This document shows, piece by piece, positions 19,022-26,651 of a stretch of DNA of 54,893 nucleotides. Each line of letters opens with the position of its first letter. Position 1 is the first letter of the stretch. The position numbers and the translations under genes were made by a program. The notes under the pieces were generated by a model. That model was not told the DNA's origin. It saw only the letters and a program-made list of their open reading frames with translations, and made no database searches. The DNA is from Rubrivivax sp. Lineage in GTDB: Bacteria > Pseudomonadota > Gammaproteobacteria > Burkholderiales > Burkholderiaceae_C. Where the stretch lies: the NCBI GenBank assembly GCA_019635285.1, contig JAHBZS010000033.1, positions 1-54,893 of the forward strand. The letters run 5' to 3'.

Positions 19022-21072
19022 TCACGCTGCGCAACCTGACGCTGCGCCGCGGCACCAAGGTCGTGCTGCAGGGCGCCAACCTGACCTTGCACCCGGGCGA
19101 GAAGGTGGGCCTGATCGGCCGCAACGGCGCCGGCAAGTCCAGCCTGTTCCTGCTGCTGACCGACAAGCTGCACGCCGACAGCGGCGACGTGGAGATCCCG
19201 CCGCGCTGGCAGATCGGCGAGGTCGCCCAGGCCATGCCCGAGACCGACGACGGCGCCACCGACTTCGTGCTGCAGGGCGACCTGCCGCTGCAGCGCGCCG
19301 AGGCCGCACTGGCCGCGGCCGAAGCCGCCGGCGACGGCCATGCGATGGCCGAGGCCCACCTGGCGCTGGACGAGGCCGGGGCCTTCGACGCACGGGCGCG
19401 GGCCCAGGCGCTGCTGCTGGGGCTGGGCTTTCGCAGCGACCAGTTGGACGCGCCGGTGAACAGCTTCTCCGGCGGCTGGCGCATGCGGCTGCAACTGGCG
19501 CGCGCGCTGATGTGCCCGGCCGACCTGCTGCTGCTGGACGAACCCACCAACCACCTGGACCTGGACGCCCTGGTGTGGCTGGAGGCCTGGCTCAAGCGCT
19601 ACGAAGGCACGCTGATCATCATCAGCCACGACCGCGAGTTCCTGGACGCGATCACGCGCGTCACCGTGCACCTGGAAGACCAGGCGCTGACGCGCTACAC
19701 CGGCAACTACAGCGCCTTCGAGGAGCTGCGCGCCGAGCGCCTTTCGCAGGCGCAGGCGGCCTACGGCCGGCAGCAGGAGCGCATCGCCCACCTGCAGCGC
19801 TTCATCGACCGCTTCAAGGCCAAGGCCACCAAGGCGCGGCAGGCGCAAAGCCGGGTCAAGGCCCTGGCGCGCATGGAGAAGCTGGCGCCGGTGCTCACGG
19901 CCAGCGACTTCGAGTTCGAGTTCCGCGAGCCGCAAAGCCTGCCGAACCCGATGCTGGCCTTCGACGGCCTGGCCTGTGGCTACACGGTGCCCCCGGTCGC
20001 CGGGCACGGCGACACACCCCCCGAGGGGGTCGCCGCCGGCTCGGGGCGGCCCGGCGGCGCGGGCGGCACGCCCAAAGCCATCGTCAGCGGCATCGACAGG
20101 TCGGTGCTGGCCGGCCAGCGCATCGGCATCCTCGGCGCCAACGGCCAGGGCAAGTCCACCTTGGTCAAGACCATCGCCCATGCGCTGCCGCCGCTGGGCG
20201 GGCGCATCACCGAGGGCAAGGGACTGGCCATCGGCTACTTCGCCCAGCAGGAACTGGACCTGCTGCAGCTGGACGACGGCCCGCTGATGCACATGGTGCG
20301 GCTGGCGCGCGACGTCGGCCCGCCGGCGCGCGAGCAGGAACTGCGCGACTTCCTCGGCAGCTTCCGTTTCAGCGGCGAGATGGTGCAGCAGCCGGTGGGC
20401 AGCCTCTCCGGCGGCGAGAAGGCGCGGCTGGTGCTGGCCATGCTGGTCTGGCAACGCCCCAACCTGCTGTTGCTGGACGAGCCCACCAACCACCTGGACC
20501 TGACGACGCGCGAGGCGCTGTCGATCGCGCTGAACGAATTCGAAGGCACGGTGATGCTGGTCAGCCACGACCGCGCGCTGCTGCGCGAGGTGTGCGACGA
20601 GTTCTGGCTGGTCGCCGCAGGCCAGGTCGTGCCCTTCGATGGCGACCTGGACGACTACCAGCGCTGGCTGCTCGAGGTGTCGCGGGCGGTGGCGCGCGGC
20701 GCGGAGCCGCCCGCCTGGCAGCGCCCCACCGAGACGCCGGCCGCGCCCGCCCCTCGGGCGGCGGTACCGGCACCCGCGCAGGCACCGGCAGCGACACGCG
20801 ACGAGCGCAAGGCCGGCAAGCAGGCCCGCGCGCGCCGCGCCGATGCGACGCGGCCGCTGCGCATCGAACTGCAGCAGGTGGAGGCGCGCATGGCCAGGCT
20901 GGGCGACGAGAAGGCCGAGGTCGAAGCAGCCTTGTCCGCCGCGACCACGGCGCCCGAGGACTATGCCGAGCTGGGCCGCCGGCTCGCGCACATCGGCGCC
21001 GAGACGCACGTGCTGGAGGAGCGCTGGCTGGCGCTGCAGGGGGAACTCGAAGCCCTGGAAGCGGGCTCCTGA
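19018..21072 (+). CDS. yheS: ABC-F family ATPase (YheS-like)
   Basis: 684-residue soluble protein with two ABC domains and no membrane segments. The first domain has GRNGAGKSS, FSGGWRMRLQLARAL and LLLLDEPTNHLDLDALVWLE. The second has GANGQGKST, LSGGEKARLVL and LLLLDEPTNHLDLTTREAL. The linker between domains holds the usual charged helices (FIDRFKAKATKARQAQSRVK). A basic, Ala-rich coiled-coil tail follows. ABC-F proteins act on the ribosome. About 30 residues of Pro/Gly-rich sequence (19984-20073) are inserted at the start of the second ABC domain. ATG 19018 overlaps the prmB stop. Confidence 0.9.
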   Translation: MITLRNLTLRRGTKVVLQGANLTLHPGEKVGLIGRNGAGKSSLFLLLTDKLHADSGDVEIPPRWQIGEVAQAMPETDDGATDFVLQGDLPLQRAEAALAAAEAAGDGHAMAEAHLALDEAGAFDARARAQALLLGLGFRSDQLDAPVNSFSGGWRMRLQLARALMCPADLLLLDEPTNHLDLDALVWLEAWLKRYEGTLIIISHDREFLDAITRVTVHLEDQALTRYTGNYSAFEELRAERLSQAQAAYGRQQERIAHLQRFIDRFKAKATKARQAQSRVKALARMEKLAPVLTASDFEFEFREPQSLPNPMLAFDGLACGYTVPPVAGHGDTPPEGVAAGSGRPGGAGGTPKAIVSGIDRSVLAGQRIGILGANGQGKSTLVKTIAHALPPLGGRITEGKGLAIGYFAQQELDLLQLDDGPLMHMVRLARDVGPPAREQELRDFLGSFRFSGEMVQQPVGSLSGGEKARLVLAMLVWQRPNLLLLDEPTNHLDLTTREALSIALNEFEGTVMLVSHDRALLREVCDEFWLVAAGQVVPFDGDLDDYQRWLLEVSRAVARGAEPPAWQRPTETPAAPAPRAAVPAPAQAPAATRDERKAGKQARARRADATRPLRIELQQVEARMARLGDEKAEVEAALSAATTAPEDYAELGRRLAHIGAETHVLEERWLALQGELEALEAGS
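19984..20073 (+). repeat. Palindromic in-frame insertion in the ABC-F gene
   Basis: About 90 bp, a multiple of three, lies between LACGY and AIVSGID, where YheS relatives (recalled, not aligned) have only two or three residues. It contains a nested palindrome: ACCCCC and GGGGGT arms around CGA, flanked by GGCGA and TCGCC. The composition resembles intergenic mosaic repeats rather than coding sequence. Confidence 0.55.
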
Positions 21073-21083
21073 GGCGCCTGCCC

Positions 21084-21103
21084 TCAAAGCCCCTTTGATC
21101 TTC
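21084..21103 (+). terminator. Weak stem-loop after the ABC-F gene
   Basis: A 6-bp stem (TCAAAG, CCC loop, CTTTGA) is followed by TCTTCATT. It sits twelve bases after the ABC-F stop and just before the ohrR promoter. Short stem, so only a weak candidate. Confidence 0.35.
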
Positions 21104-21104
21104 A

Positions 21105-21138
21105 TTGAATTGTACGCAATTTAATTGCTCGCTATACT
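21105..21138 (+). promoter_or_regulatory. ohrR promoter with overlapping OhrR operator
   Basis: The -35 box TTGTAC (21110-21115) and -10 box TATACT (21133-21138) are separated by 17 bases. CAATTTAATTG (21117-21127) matches the CAATTnAATTG core of known OhrR operators. A further AATTG half-site (21108-21112) forms a second inverted pair. The operator lies in the promoter spacer, as expected for autorepression relieved by organic peroxides. Confidence 0.7.
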
Positions 21139-21144
21139 TAAAGC

Positions 21145-21609
21145 ATGCCACGCAAGACCGCCCCACCCGACTGGCTGTCGCTGGACCGCCAGCTGTGCTT
21201 TGCGCTGTATGCCGCATCGCTGGCCATGACCAAGGTCTACAAGCCGCTGCTGGAGCCGCTGGGGCTGACCTATCCGCAGTACCTGGTGATGCTGGTGCTG
21301 TGGGAAGCCGAAGGCCTGACCGTGTCGCAGATCGGCGAGCGGCTGGCGCTGGATTCGGGCACGTTGACGCCGCTGCTCAAGCGGCTGGAAGCGCTGGGCC
21401 TGGTGCAGCGCCTGCGCGACACCGCCGACGAGCGCCGCGTGCTGCTGCAACTCACCGCCGCCGGCCGCAGCCTGAAGACACGCGCGCAGCAGGTACCGCG
21501 CGCCATCGCCGCGGCCAGCGGCTGCGAACTCGATGAACTCTCCAGCCTGACGTCGCGCCTGCAAGCGCTGCGCGCCAGGATCTCCGCCTCCCCACCCCGC
21601 GCGGCCTGA
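21145..21609 (+). CDS. ohrR: Organic hydroperoxide-sensing MarR-family repressor OhrR
   Basis: 154-residue winged-helix repressor. The reactive N-terminal cysteine is in the family motif [13 protein letters not shown] (residue 20). The DNA-binding helix is [23 protein letters not shown] and the wing [14 protein letters not shown]. The ATG lies seven bases after the -10 box and has no Shine-Dalgarno sequence, so the mRNA is probably leaderless. The ohr gene follows 32 bases downstream, matching the usual ohrR-ohr pair. Confidence 0.93.
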   Translation: MPRKTAPPDWLSLDRQLCFALYAASLAMTKVYKPLLEPLGLTYPQYLVMLVLWEAEGLTVSQIGERLALDSGTLTPLLKRLEALGLVQRLRDTADERRVLLQLTAAGRSLKTRAQQVPRAIAAASGCELDELSSLTSRLQALRARISASPPRAA

Positions 21610-21641
21610 GCCGCGCACCACCACCGACGAAGGAAGACCAC

Positions 21642-22076
21642 ATGGCCATCGACAAAGCCCTCTACACCGCTCACGCCACCTCCACCGGCGGGCGCACCGG
21701 CACCACCGAGTCGTCGGACGGCAAGATCAAGCTGCAGCTGTCCACGCCCAAGGAACTGGGCGGCGACAACGGCCCCGGCACCAACCCGGAGCAGCTGTTC
21801 GCCTCGGGCTACTCGGCCTGCTTCATCGGCGCGATGAAGGCGGTGGCGCGCAACCAGAAGATCAGCCTGCCGGCCGAGGTGTCGATCCAGGCCGACGTCT
21901 CCATCGGCCCGATGACCGGCAAGCCCGGCGCCTTCGGCATCGCCGTGGCCATGGCGGTCAGCGTGCCGGGCATGGACAAGGCCGCGGCCGAGGCGCTGGT
22001 CAAGGCCGCGCACGAGGTCTGCCCGTACTCCAACGCCACGCGCGGCAACATCGACGTCGCGCTCAGCGTGGTCTGA
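21642..22076 (+). CDS. ohr: Organic hydroperoxide resistance protein (Ohr/OsmC family)
   Basis: 144-residue thiol peroxidase that reduces organic hydroperoxides with lipoyl or dithiol donors. Both catalytic cysteines are present, in YSACFIGAM and [22 protein letters not shown] precedes the ATG. It is probably co-regulated with ohrR. Its last 14 bases overlap the convergent asparaginase gene, with no room for a terminator. Confidence 0.95.
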   Translation: MAIDKALYTAHATSTGGRTGTTESSDGKIKLQLSTPKELGGDNGPGTNPEQLFASGYSACFIGAMKAVARNQKISLPAEVSIQADVSIGPMTGKPGAFGIAVAMAVSVPGMDKAAAEALVKAAHEVCPYSNATRGNIDVALSVV

Positions 22077-23061
22077 GCCCCGGGTCCGGCACCGCGCCGG
22101 GCACCACGTCGGGCACCCCGCCGGACATCAAGTCGAGCATCAGCTCGATGCGCGCCTGCCAGGGCGTCAGCGCGCCGTAGCTGGGCAACGCCCCGGCCGG
22201 CGCGCCGACCACGCCGCCATCCAGGCAGCGCGAGGCGCGCACCACCGCCACGCCGGCGGCCCGCGCGCGCTCCGCCGCCTGCGCCAAGGCTTGGTGCAGG
22301 CTGCCGTTGCCGGTGCCGGCAATCACCAGCCCCATCGCGCCGGCCGCCACCAGCGCGTCGATGACGGCGCCGCGTGCGCCGGCGTGGCTGGACACGATGT
22401 CGACCACCGGCCAGTCCCGCTCGTCCTGCGACAGCAGCCGTGCGGCCGCGGCATGCGGCGGCGCGGCCCGCAGGTCGCGAAAGCGGCGCGGCACGCCGTC
22501 CTGCACCAGCCCCAGCAGCCCGGCATCGCCGCTGCCGAAGGCGTCGAGCTGCCAGCCATGGCGCTTGCGCAGGTCCAGCGGGCCATAGACGCGCCCGCCC
22601 AGCACCGCCTGCACGCCGCACCAGGCCGCGTCGCGCGCCAGGGTCACGGCATCCAGCAGGTTTTGCGGCCCGTCCGCCATCAGCGCGGTGGCCGGGCGCA
22701 TCGCCGCCGTCAGCACCACCGGCTTGCGCGGCGCCAGCACCCGGTGCAGGAAGTAGGCCGTCTCTTCCAGCGTGTCGGTGCCGTGGGTGATGACCACGCC
22801 CGCCACCTCCGCCCGCGCCAGTTGCTGCGCCAAGGCACGGCCCAACGCCTGCCACACGGCAGCATCCATGTCCTTGCTGTCGGTCTGCGCCACCTGCAGG
22901 CACTCCAGCGCCTGGCCCTGCAAGGCAGGCACCGCCGCCACCACCGCCTCCACGCCCAGGCTGGCCGCGCGGTAGCCGATGCTGTCGGTCGCGCTCGCGG
23001 CCGTGCCGGCGATGGTGCCGCCGGTGCCCAGGATGACCACCTTGCTGCCGGTGCTTGCCAT
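22063..23061 (-). CDS. L-asparaginase (asparaginase/glutaminase family)
   Basis: 332-residue amidohydrolase converting asparagine to aspartate and ammonia. The first catalytic Thr is in [12 protein letters not shown], the second triad in [17 protein letters not shown], and a conserved Lys is expected in VVLTAAMRP. No signal peptide is visible, so it is probably cytoplasmic. The ATG at 23061 is 52 bases from lexA on the other strand, and both SOS boxes fall in that gap. The 3' end overlaps ohr. Confidence 0.9.
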   Translation of the reverse strand: MASTGSKVVILGTGGTIAGTAASATDSIGYRAASLGVEAVVAAVPALQGQALECLQVAQTDSKDMDAAVWQALGRALAQQLARAEVAGVVITHGTDTLEETAYFLHRVLAPRKPVVLTAAMRPATALMADGPQNLLDAVTLARDAAWCGVQAVLGGRVYGPLDLRKRHGWQLDAFGSGDAGLLGLVQDGVPRRFRDLRAAPPHAAAARLLSQDERDWPVVDIVSSHAGARGAVIDALVAAGAMGLVIAGTGNGSLHQALAQAAERARAAGVAVVRASRCLDGGVVGAPAGALPSYGALTPWQARIELMLDLMSGGVPDVVPGAVPDPGLRPR

Positions 23062-23071
23062 GGATCAAACT

Positions 23072-23087
23072 CTGGATGAAAATACAG
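23072..23087. promoter_or_regulatory. LexA (SOS) box 1
   Basis: CTGGATGAAAATACAG fits CTG-N10-CAG with an AT-rich centre. It lies 27 bases upstream of the lexA start and 11 bases upstream of the divergent asparaginase start. Confidence 0.8.
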
Positions 23088-23090
23088 GTA

Positions 23091-23106
23091 CTGGACAAAA
23101 AGACAG
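23091..23106. promoter_or_regulatory. LexA (SOS) box 2
   Basis: CTGGACAAAAAGACAG fits CTG-N10-CAG. It starts 19 bases after box 1, close to two helical turns, so two LexA dimers could bind side by side and autoregulate lexA. Confidence 0.8.
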
Positions 23107-23113
23107 GTTCGCG

Positions 23114-23803
23114 ATGATCGAAAGTCCCAAGCTCACCGACCGGCAACAGCAGATCCTGGATCTGGTGCAAAGCACGATCGAACGCACCGGCGCACCGCCC
23201 ACGCGTGCCGAGATCGCCGCCGAACTGGGCTTCCGCTCGGCCAACGCCGCCGAGGAGCATCTGCAGGCCCTGGCCCGCAAGGGCGTCATCGAGCTGGTGG
23301 GCGGCACCTCGCGCGGCATCCGCTTGAAGTCTGACACACTGCGCGCGCTGAACGCGGCGCGCCTGAGCCAGTTCGGCAAGCAGTACAGCCTGCCGCTGCG
23401 GGGCATCGCGCAGCTGAGCCTGCCGCTGGTCGGCCGCGTCGCCGCCGGTGCGCCGATCCTGGCCCAGGAGCACATCGACCAGACCTTCCTGATGGAGGCC
23501 AGCCTGTTCGCGCGTCGCCCCGACTACCTGCTCAAGGTGCGCGGCATGAGCATGCGCGACGCCGGCATCATGGACGGCGACCTGCTCGCGGTGCAGAAGG
23601 CGCATGAAGCCAAGAACGGCCAGGTGGTCGTGGCGCGCCTGGGCGACGACGTCACCGTCAAGCGCTTCCGCAAGACCCGCGCCGGCATCGAGCTGATCCC
23701 CGAGAACCCCGACTTCGAGATCCTGCACGTCGCGCCCGACGACGCCAGCTTCGCGCTGGAAGGCCTGGCCGTGGGCCTGATTCGCAACACCATGCTGATG
23801 TGA
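23114..23803 (+). CDS. lexA: SOS repressor LexA
   Basis: 229-residue repressor and self-cleaving serine peptidase. The winged helix is at residues 1-65 ([36 protein letters not shown]). The Ala-Gly cleavage site is in GRVAAGAPI (about residue 110). Catalytic Ser is in [15 protein letters not shown] (about 145) and catalytic Lys in DVTVKRF (about 181). ATG 23114 gives the standard N-terminus; upstream in-frame codons run through the SOS boxes. The stop overlaps the next gene. Confidence 0.96.
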   Translation: MIESPKLTDRQQQILDLVQSTIERTGAPPTRAEIAAELGFRSANAAEEHLQALARKGVIELVGGTSRGIRLKSDTLRALNAARLSQFGKQYSLPLRGIAQLSLPLVGRVAAGAPILAQEHIDQTFLMEASLFARRPDYLLKVRGMSMRDAGIMDGDLLAVQKAHEAKNGQVVVARLGDDVTVKRFRKTRAGIELIPENPDFEILHVAPDDASFALEGLAVGLIRNTMLM

Positions 23804-24111
23804 GACCGGTGCCCGCGCTCAGGTCCCCCAAGGCCGCCACCGCGGCCGATTGCCATCGCCTGGAACAGCTGCCGAACATCGGCCCGGCGCTGGCCGCCGA
23901 CCTGCGCCGCCTGGGCATCCGCCACCCTGGCGAGCTGTCCGCGCGCGACCCGTTCCAGCTGTACCAGGCACTGTGCCGGGCCACCGGCAAGCGCCAGGAT
24001 CCGTGCGTGCTGGACAGTTTCATGGCCGTCACCGACTTCATGCGCGGTGCGGCGCCCGCGCCGTGGTGGCACTACACCGCGCAGCGCAAACGCAGCTACG
24101 GCGCGGTCTGA
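23800..24111 (+). CDS. Helix-hairpin-helix protein, Cdd1/mitomycin-resistance family
   Basis: 103 residues with a helix-hairpin-helix motif [20 protein letters not shown]. It also shows the family tail [26 protein letters not shown] and WWHYTAQRK, which I recognise as the Cdd1 (pathogenicity locus/mitomycin resistance) family. The start GTG 23800 overlaps the lexA stop; GTG 23809 is an alternative. Such folds bind DNA non-specifically. Its position in the lexA transcript implies induction by DNA damage (inference). Confidence 0.75.
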   Translation: MRPVPALRSPKAATAADCHRLEQLPNIGPALAADLRRLGIRHPGELSARDPFQLYQALCRATGKRQDPCVLDSFMAVTDFMRGAAPAPWWHYTAQRKRSYGAV

Positions 24112-24124
24112 GCCCTGGCGGCCA

Positions 24125-24157
24125 GGGCCGCGAACTGGCGGCCCTTGTGCCTTTTGT
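24125..24157 (+). terminator. Terminator of the lexA operon
   Basis: Stem GGGCCGC (24125-24131) and GCGGCCC (24138-24144) with a 6-base loop is followed by TTGTGCCTTTTGTT. A second hairpin, GCCCTGG and CCAGGGC (24112-24128), overlaps it and would be mutually exclusive. Confidence 0.6.
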
Positions 24158-24229
24158 TCCGCCCTTAGCACGGCGGGTGGCGTCGAACAATGCGCTCAAG
24201 TTTGCAGCGTCGTGTCCGAAGTCACAGCC

Positions 24230-24655
24230 ATGAGGTCTTTCAGCCTGCTCCTTCGTCCCCGCTACCGCGACACGCTGGCGTCGCGCATCGGCTGGCATGC
24301 CGAAGTCTGCCCGCCGTCGCTGCGCCAGGCGCCGCAATCGGTGTGGCACCGCCTGTGGTTCTGGCTGCTGGCGCCCGGCCCGCTGCAGGCGTCGCCGTCG
24401 CTGAACCGGCTGCCGCCGGTGCGCCAGGACTTTCTGGACAGCCTGAACGATGTCGCCGGCAGCGCCGCCGACGCGCTGAGCCTGCGAATCGGCCAGGCGC
24501 GCTCGCTGCGCGAGCTGTGGCACCTGCGCGCCGAGCTGTACAGCGTGGTCGCCGTCAACCACACGCAGAGCGAAGCCGAGCGCCGCGTCTCCCAGCTCAA
24601 TCGCCACTTCCCGACGCGCGCGCCGCGCTCCGGCTTCGTGCCGCTGCTGTCATGA
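24230..24655 (+). CDS. Small protein of unknown function (paralog 1 of tandem pair)
   Basis: 141 residues, basic and Arg/Leu-rich, with one moderately hydrophobic stretch near VWHRLWFWLLA. No family is recognised. The C-terminal 80 residues resemble the next gene's product: an FLDSL or YLAAV start, an ADAL or ADWL segment, then LWHLRAELY or LWLLRAAVF and the ending SGFVPLL or SGFAPLF. ATG 24230 has no clear Shine-Dalgarno sequence. Its stop overlaps the next start (ATGA). It follows the lexA operon after a terminator. Confidence 0.7.
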   Translation: MRSFSLLLRPRYRDTLASRIGWHAEVCPPSLRQAPQSVWHRLWFWLLAPGPLQASPSLNRLPPVRQDFLDSLNDVAGSAADALSLRIGQARSLRELWHLRAELYSVVAVNHTQSEAERRVSQLNRHFPTRAPRSGFVPLLS

Positions 24656-25011
24656 GCCTGGGGCGCCGCATGAACGAAGCCTCCCCGCGCCATCACCAGC
24701 CACGCTCGGCACTCACCGGCATCGGCCTGCCCGAGGACCGCCAGGCCCGCATCGCCGCACGCCGCGCCTTCGTCAACCTGAAACGGACCTACCTGGCGGC
24801 CGTCGAATCACTGCCCGGCCCGCGCGCCGACTGGCTGCGCTTTCAGATCCGCCATGCGGCGGAGCCGGCCGACCTGTGGCTGCTGCGCGCCGCGGTGTTC
24901 GCCGCACTGCCCGGCCGCGAGCACGGCGCCGAACGCGACAGCCTGCAGCGCGGCATCGATTCGATGTTTCCCAGCAGCCGCTTCAACAGCGGCTTCGCGC
25001 CGCTGTTCTGA
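24652..25011 (+). CDS. Small protein of unknown function (paralog 2 of tandem pair)
   Basis: 119 residues, coupled to the preceding gene by ATGA. It shares the LW-LRA segment and the SGFAPLF terminus with its neighbour, so the pair probably arose by duplication. No signal peptide, membrane segment or catalytic motif is visible. A second ATG three codons downstream of several Arg residues (MNEASPRHH) is an alternative start. Confidence 0.7.
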   Translation: MSLGRRMNEASPRHHQPRSALTGIGLPEDRQARIAARRAFVNLKRTYLAAVESLPGPRADWLRFQIRHAAEPADLWLLRAAVFAALPGREHGAERDSLQRGIDSMFPSSRFNSGFAPLF

Positions 25012-25047
25012 ACTGAACCTGCGCGTGTCGCGCCCGGCTGGCGGCGC

Positions 25048-25557
25048 TCAGCCGCGTCCAAGGAAATCGATCTTGCCCAACTCCACCCCCGCCTGCCGCA
25101 GCAGCGCATAGGTGGTGGTGGCGTGGAAGTAGAAGTTGGGCATGGCGAAGTGCTTCAGGAAGCTCTCGCCGTTGAATTGCAGCGCGTCGCCGCTGCGCAT
25201 CGGCACCGTGATGGCCCGGCTGTCCGAGCCGTCCAGCCGCGCCGCGTCGAAGGACTGCACGTAGTCGATGGTCTTGCGGATGCGCGCGCGCAGGTCGTCC
25301 AGGCTGGCTTCCTGGTCCTCCCACTTGGGGATCTCGACGCCGGCCAGCCGCGACACGCAGCCCTTGGCGCCGTCGCTGGCGATCTGGATCTGCCGCACCA
25401 GCGGCAGCATGTCCGGCGCCAGGCGCAGGCCCAGGTAGTTGGTGGGGTCGAAGTTGCGCGCCTTGGCATGCGCCTCGGCGCGGTCCAGCCAGCCGAGCAT
25501 GTTGCCCAGGAGGCGGCTGAACACCGGTACGCTGGCGGAATGCATGGTCAGGCTCAT
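25048..25557 (-). CDS. DUF1993 family protein
   Basis: 169 residues, all-helical, beginning SLTMHSASVPVFSRLLGNM. It matches the DUF1993 pattern, including LAPDMLPLVRQIQIASDGAKG and HFAMPNFYFHATTTYALLRQAGVELGKIDFLG. The fold is thought to be DinB-like; function is unknown. ATG 25557 is preferred to the upstream codon at 25614, which would add 19 non-conserved residues. Monocistronic, divergent from the dehydrogenase gene. Confidence 0.85.
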   Translation of the reverse strand: MSLTMHSASVPVFSRLLGNMLGWLDRAEAHAKARNFDPTNYLGLRLAPDMLPLVRQIQIASDGAKGCVSRLAGVEIPKWEDQEASLDDLRARIRKTIDYVQSFDAARLDGSDSRAITVPMRSGDALQFNGESFLKHFAMPNFYFHATTTYALLRQAGVELGKIDFLGRG

Positions 25558-25643
25558 GGTCGGCTCACTCCAGGGCTGAAAAGGGGTGGCATCGTAGCGT
25601 CCCGCGCGGCGCACGCACGCGGCAGGGCAGAATGACCGCTGCC

Positions 25644-26651
25644 ATGAACATCATCATCCTCGACGACTACCAGGACGCGGTGCGCAAGCTGAGATGCGCG
25701 TCGAAGCTGGAGGCGCTGAACGCCAAGGTCTTCACCAACACCGTCAAGGGCATCGGCCAGCTGTCGGTGCGGCTGCGCGACGCCGACGTGCTGGTGCTGA
25801 TCCGCGAACGCACGCACTTCCCGCGGCAGCTGCTGGAAAAGCTGCCCAAGCTGAAGCTGATCTCGCAGACCGGCCGCGTGGGCAGCCACATCGACGTCGA
25901 GGCCTGCACCAAGCTGGGCATCGCGGTGGCCGAGGGCGTGGGCTCGCCGGTGGCGCCGGCCGAGCTGACCTGGGCGCTGATCATGGCCAGCATGCGCCGG
26001 CTGCCGCAGTACATCGGCAACCTGAAGCACGGCGCCTGGCAGCAGAGCGGGCTGAAGACGGCGTCGATGCCGCCCAACTTCGGCATCGGCCAGGTGCTGC
26101 GCGGTCGCCGCCTGGGCGTCTGGGGCTACGGCAAGATCGGCCAGCTGGTGGCCGGCTACGGCCGCGCCTTCGGCATGCAGGTGAGCATCTGGGGCAGCGA
26201 GTCGGCACGTGCCAAGGCGGTGGAGGACGGCCACGAGGCGGCGCCGTCCTGCGAGACCTTCTTCGAGCGCTGCGACGTGCTCAGCGTGCACCTGCGCCTG
26301 AGCGAACGCACGCAGGGCATCGTCAAGCTGGAGGACCTGTCGCGCATGAAGCCGACGGCGCTGTTCGTCAACACCTCGCGCGCCGAGCTGGTGGAAGAAC
26401 ACGCGCTGGTCTCGGCGCTGAACCGCGGCCGCCCCGGCATGGCGGCCATCGACGTCTTCGAAAGCGAGCCGATCCTGCAAGGCCACCCGCTGCTGCGGCT
26501 GGAGAACGCGGTGTGCACGCCGCACATCGGCTATGTCGAGCAGGACAGCTACGAGCTGTACTTCAGCGCCGCCTTCGACAACGTGGTGAACTTCGTCGCC
26601 AAGAACCCGACGAACATCGTCAATCCCGACGCGCTGAAGGTGCTGCGCTGA
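25644..26651 (+). CDS. D-2-hydroxyacid dehydrogenase family protein
   Basis: 335-residue NAD-dependent dehydrogenase. The Rossmann motif is in GVWGYGKIGQLVAGYGRAFGM, with catalytic Arg in VNTSRAELVEE, Glu in IDVFESEP and His in CTPHIGYV. The family includes phosphoglycerate and glyoxylate reductases; the substrate is not determined. The start is ATG 25644; ATG 25632 is in frame and adds four residues. It leads a tightly packed group with the MFS and chromate transporter genes. Confidence 0.88.
   Translation: MNIIILDDYQDAVRKLRCASKLEALNAKVFTNTVKGIGQLSVRLRDADVLVLIRERTHFPRQLLEKLPKLKLISQTGRVGSHIDVEACTKLGIAVAEGVGSPVAPAELTWALIMASMRRLPQYIGNLKHGAWQQSGLKTASMPPNFGIGQVLRGRRLGVWGYGKIGQLVAGYGRAFGMQVSIWGSESARAKAVEDGHEAAPSCETFFERCDVLSVHLRLSERTQGIVKLEDLSRMKPTALFVNTSRAELVEEHALVSALNRGRPGMAAIDVFESEPILQGHPLLRLENAVCTPHIGYVEQDSYELYFSAAFDNVVNFVAKNPTNIVNPDALKVLR

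Noticed and set aside
23062-23073. AGAGTTTGATCC on the minus strand, like the start of a 16S rRNA gene
   Set aside because: The match is only 12 bases and neither the following sequence nor any rRNA-like sequence continues. It is the chance leader of the asparaginase gene.
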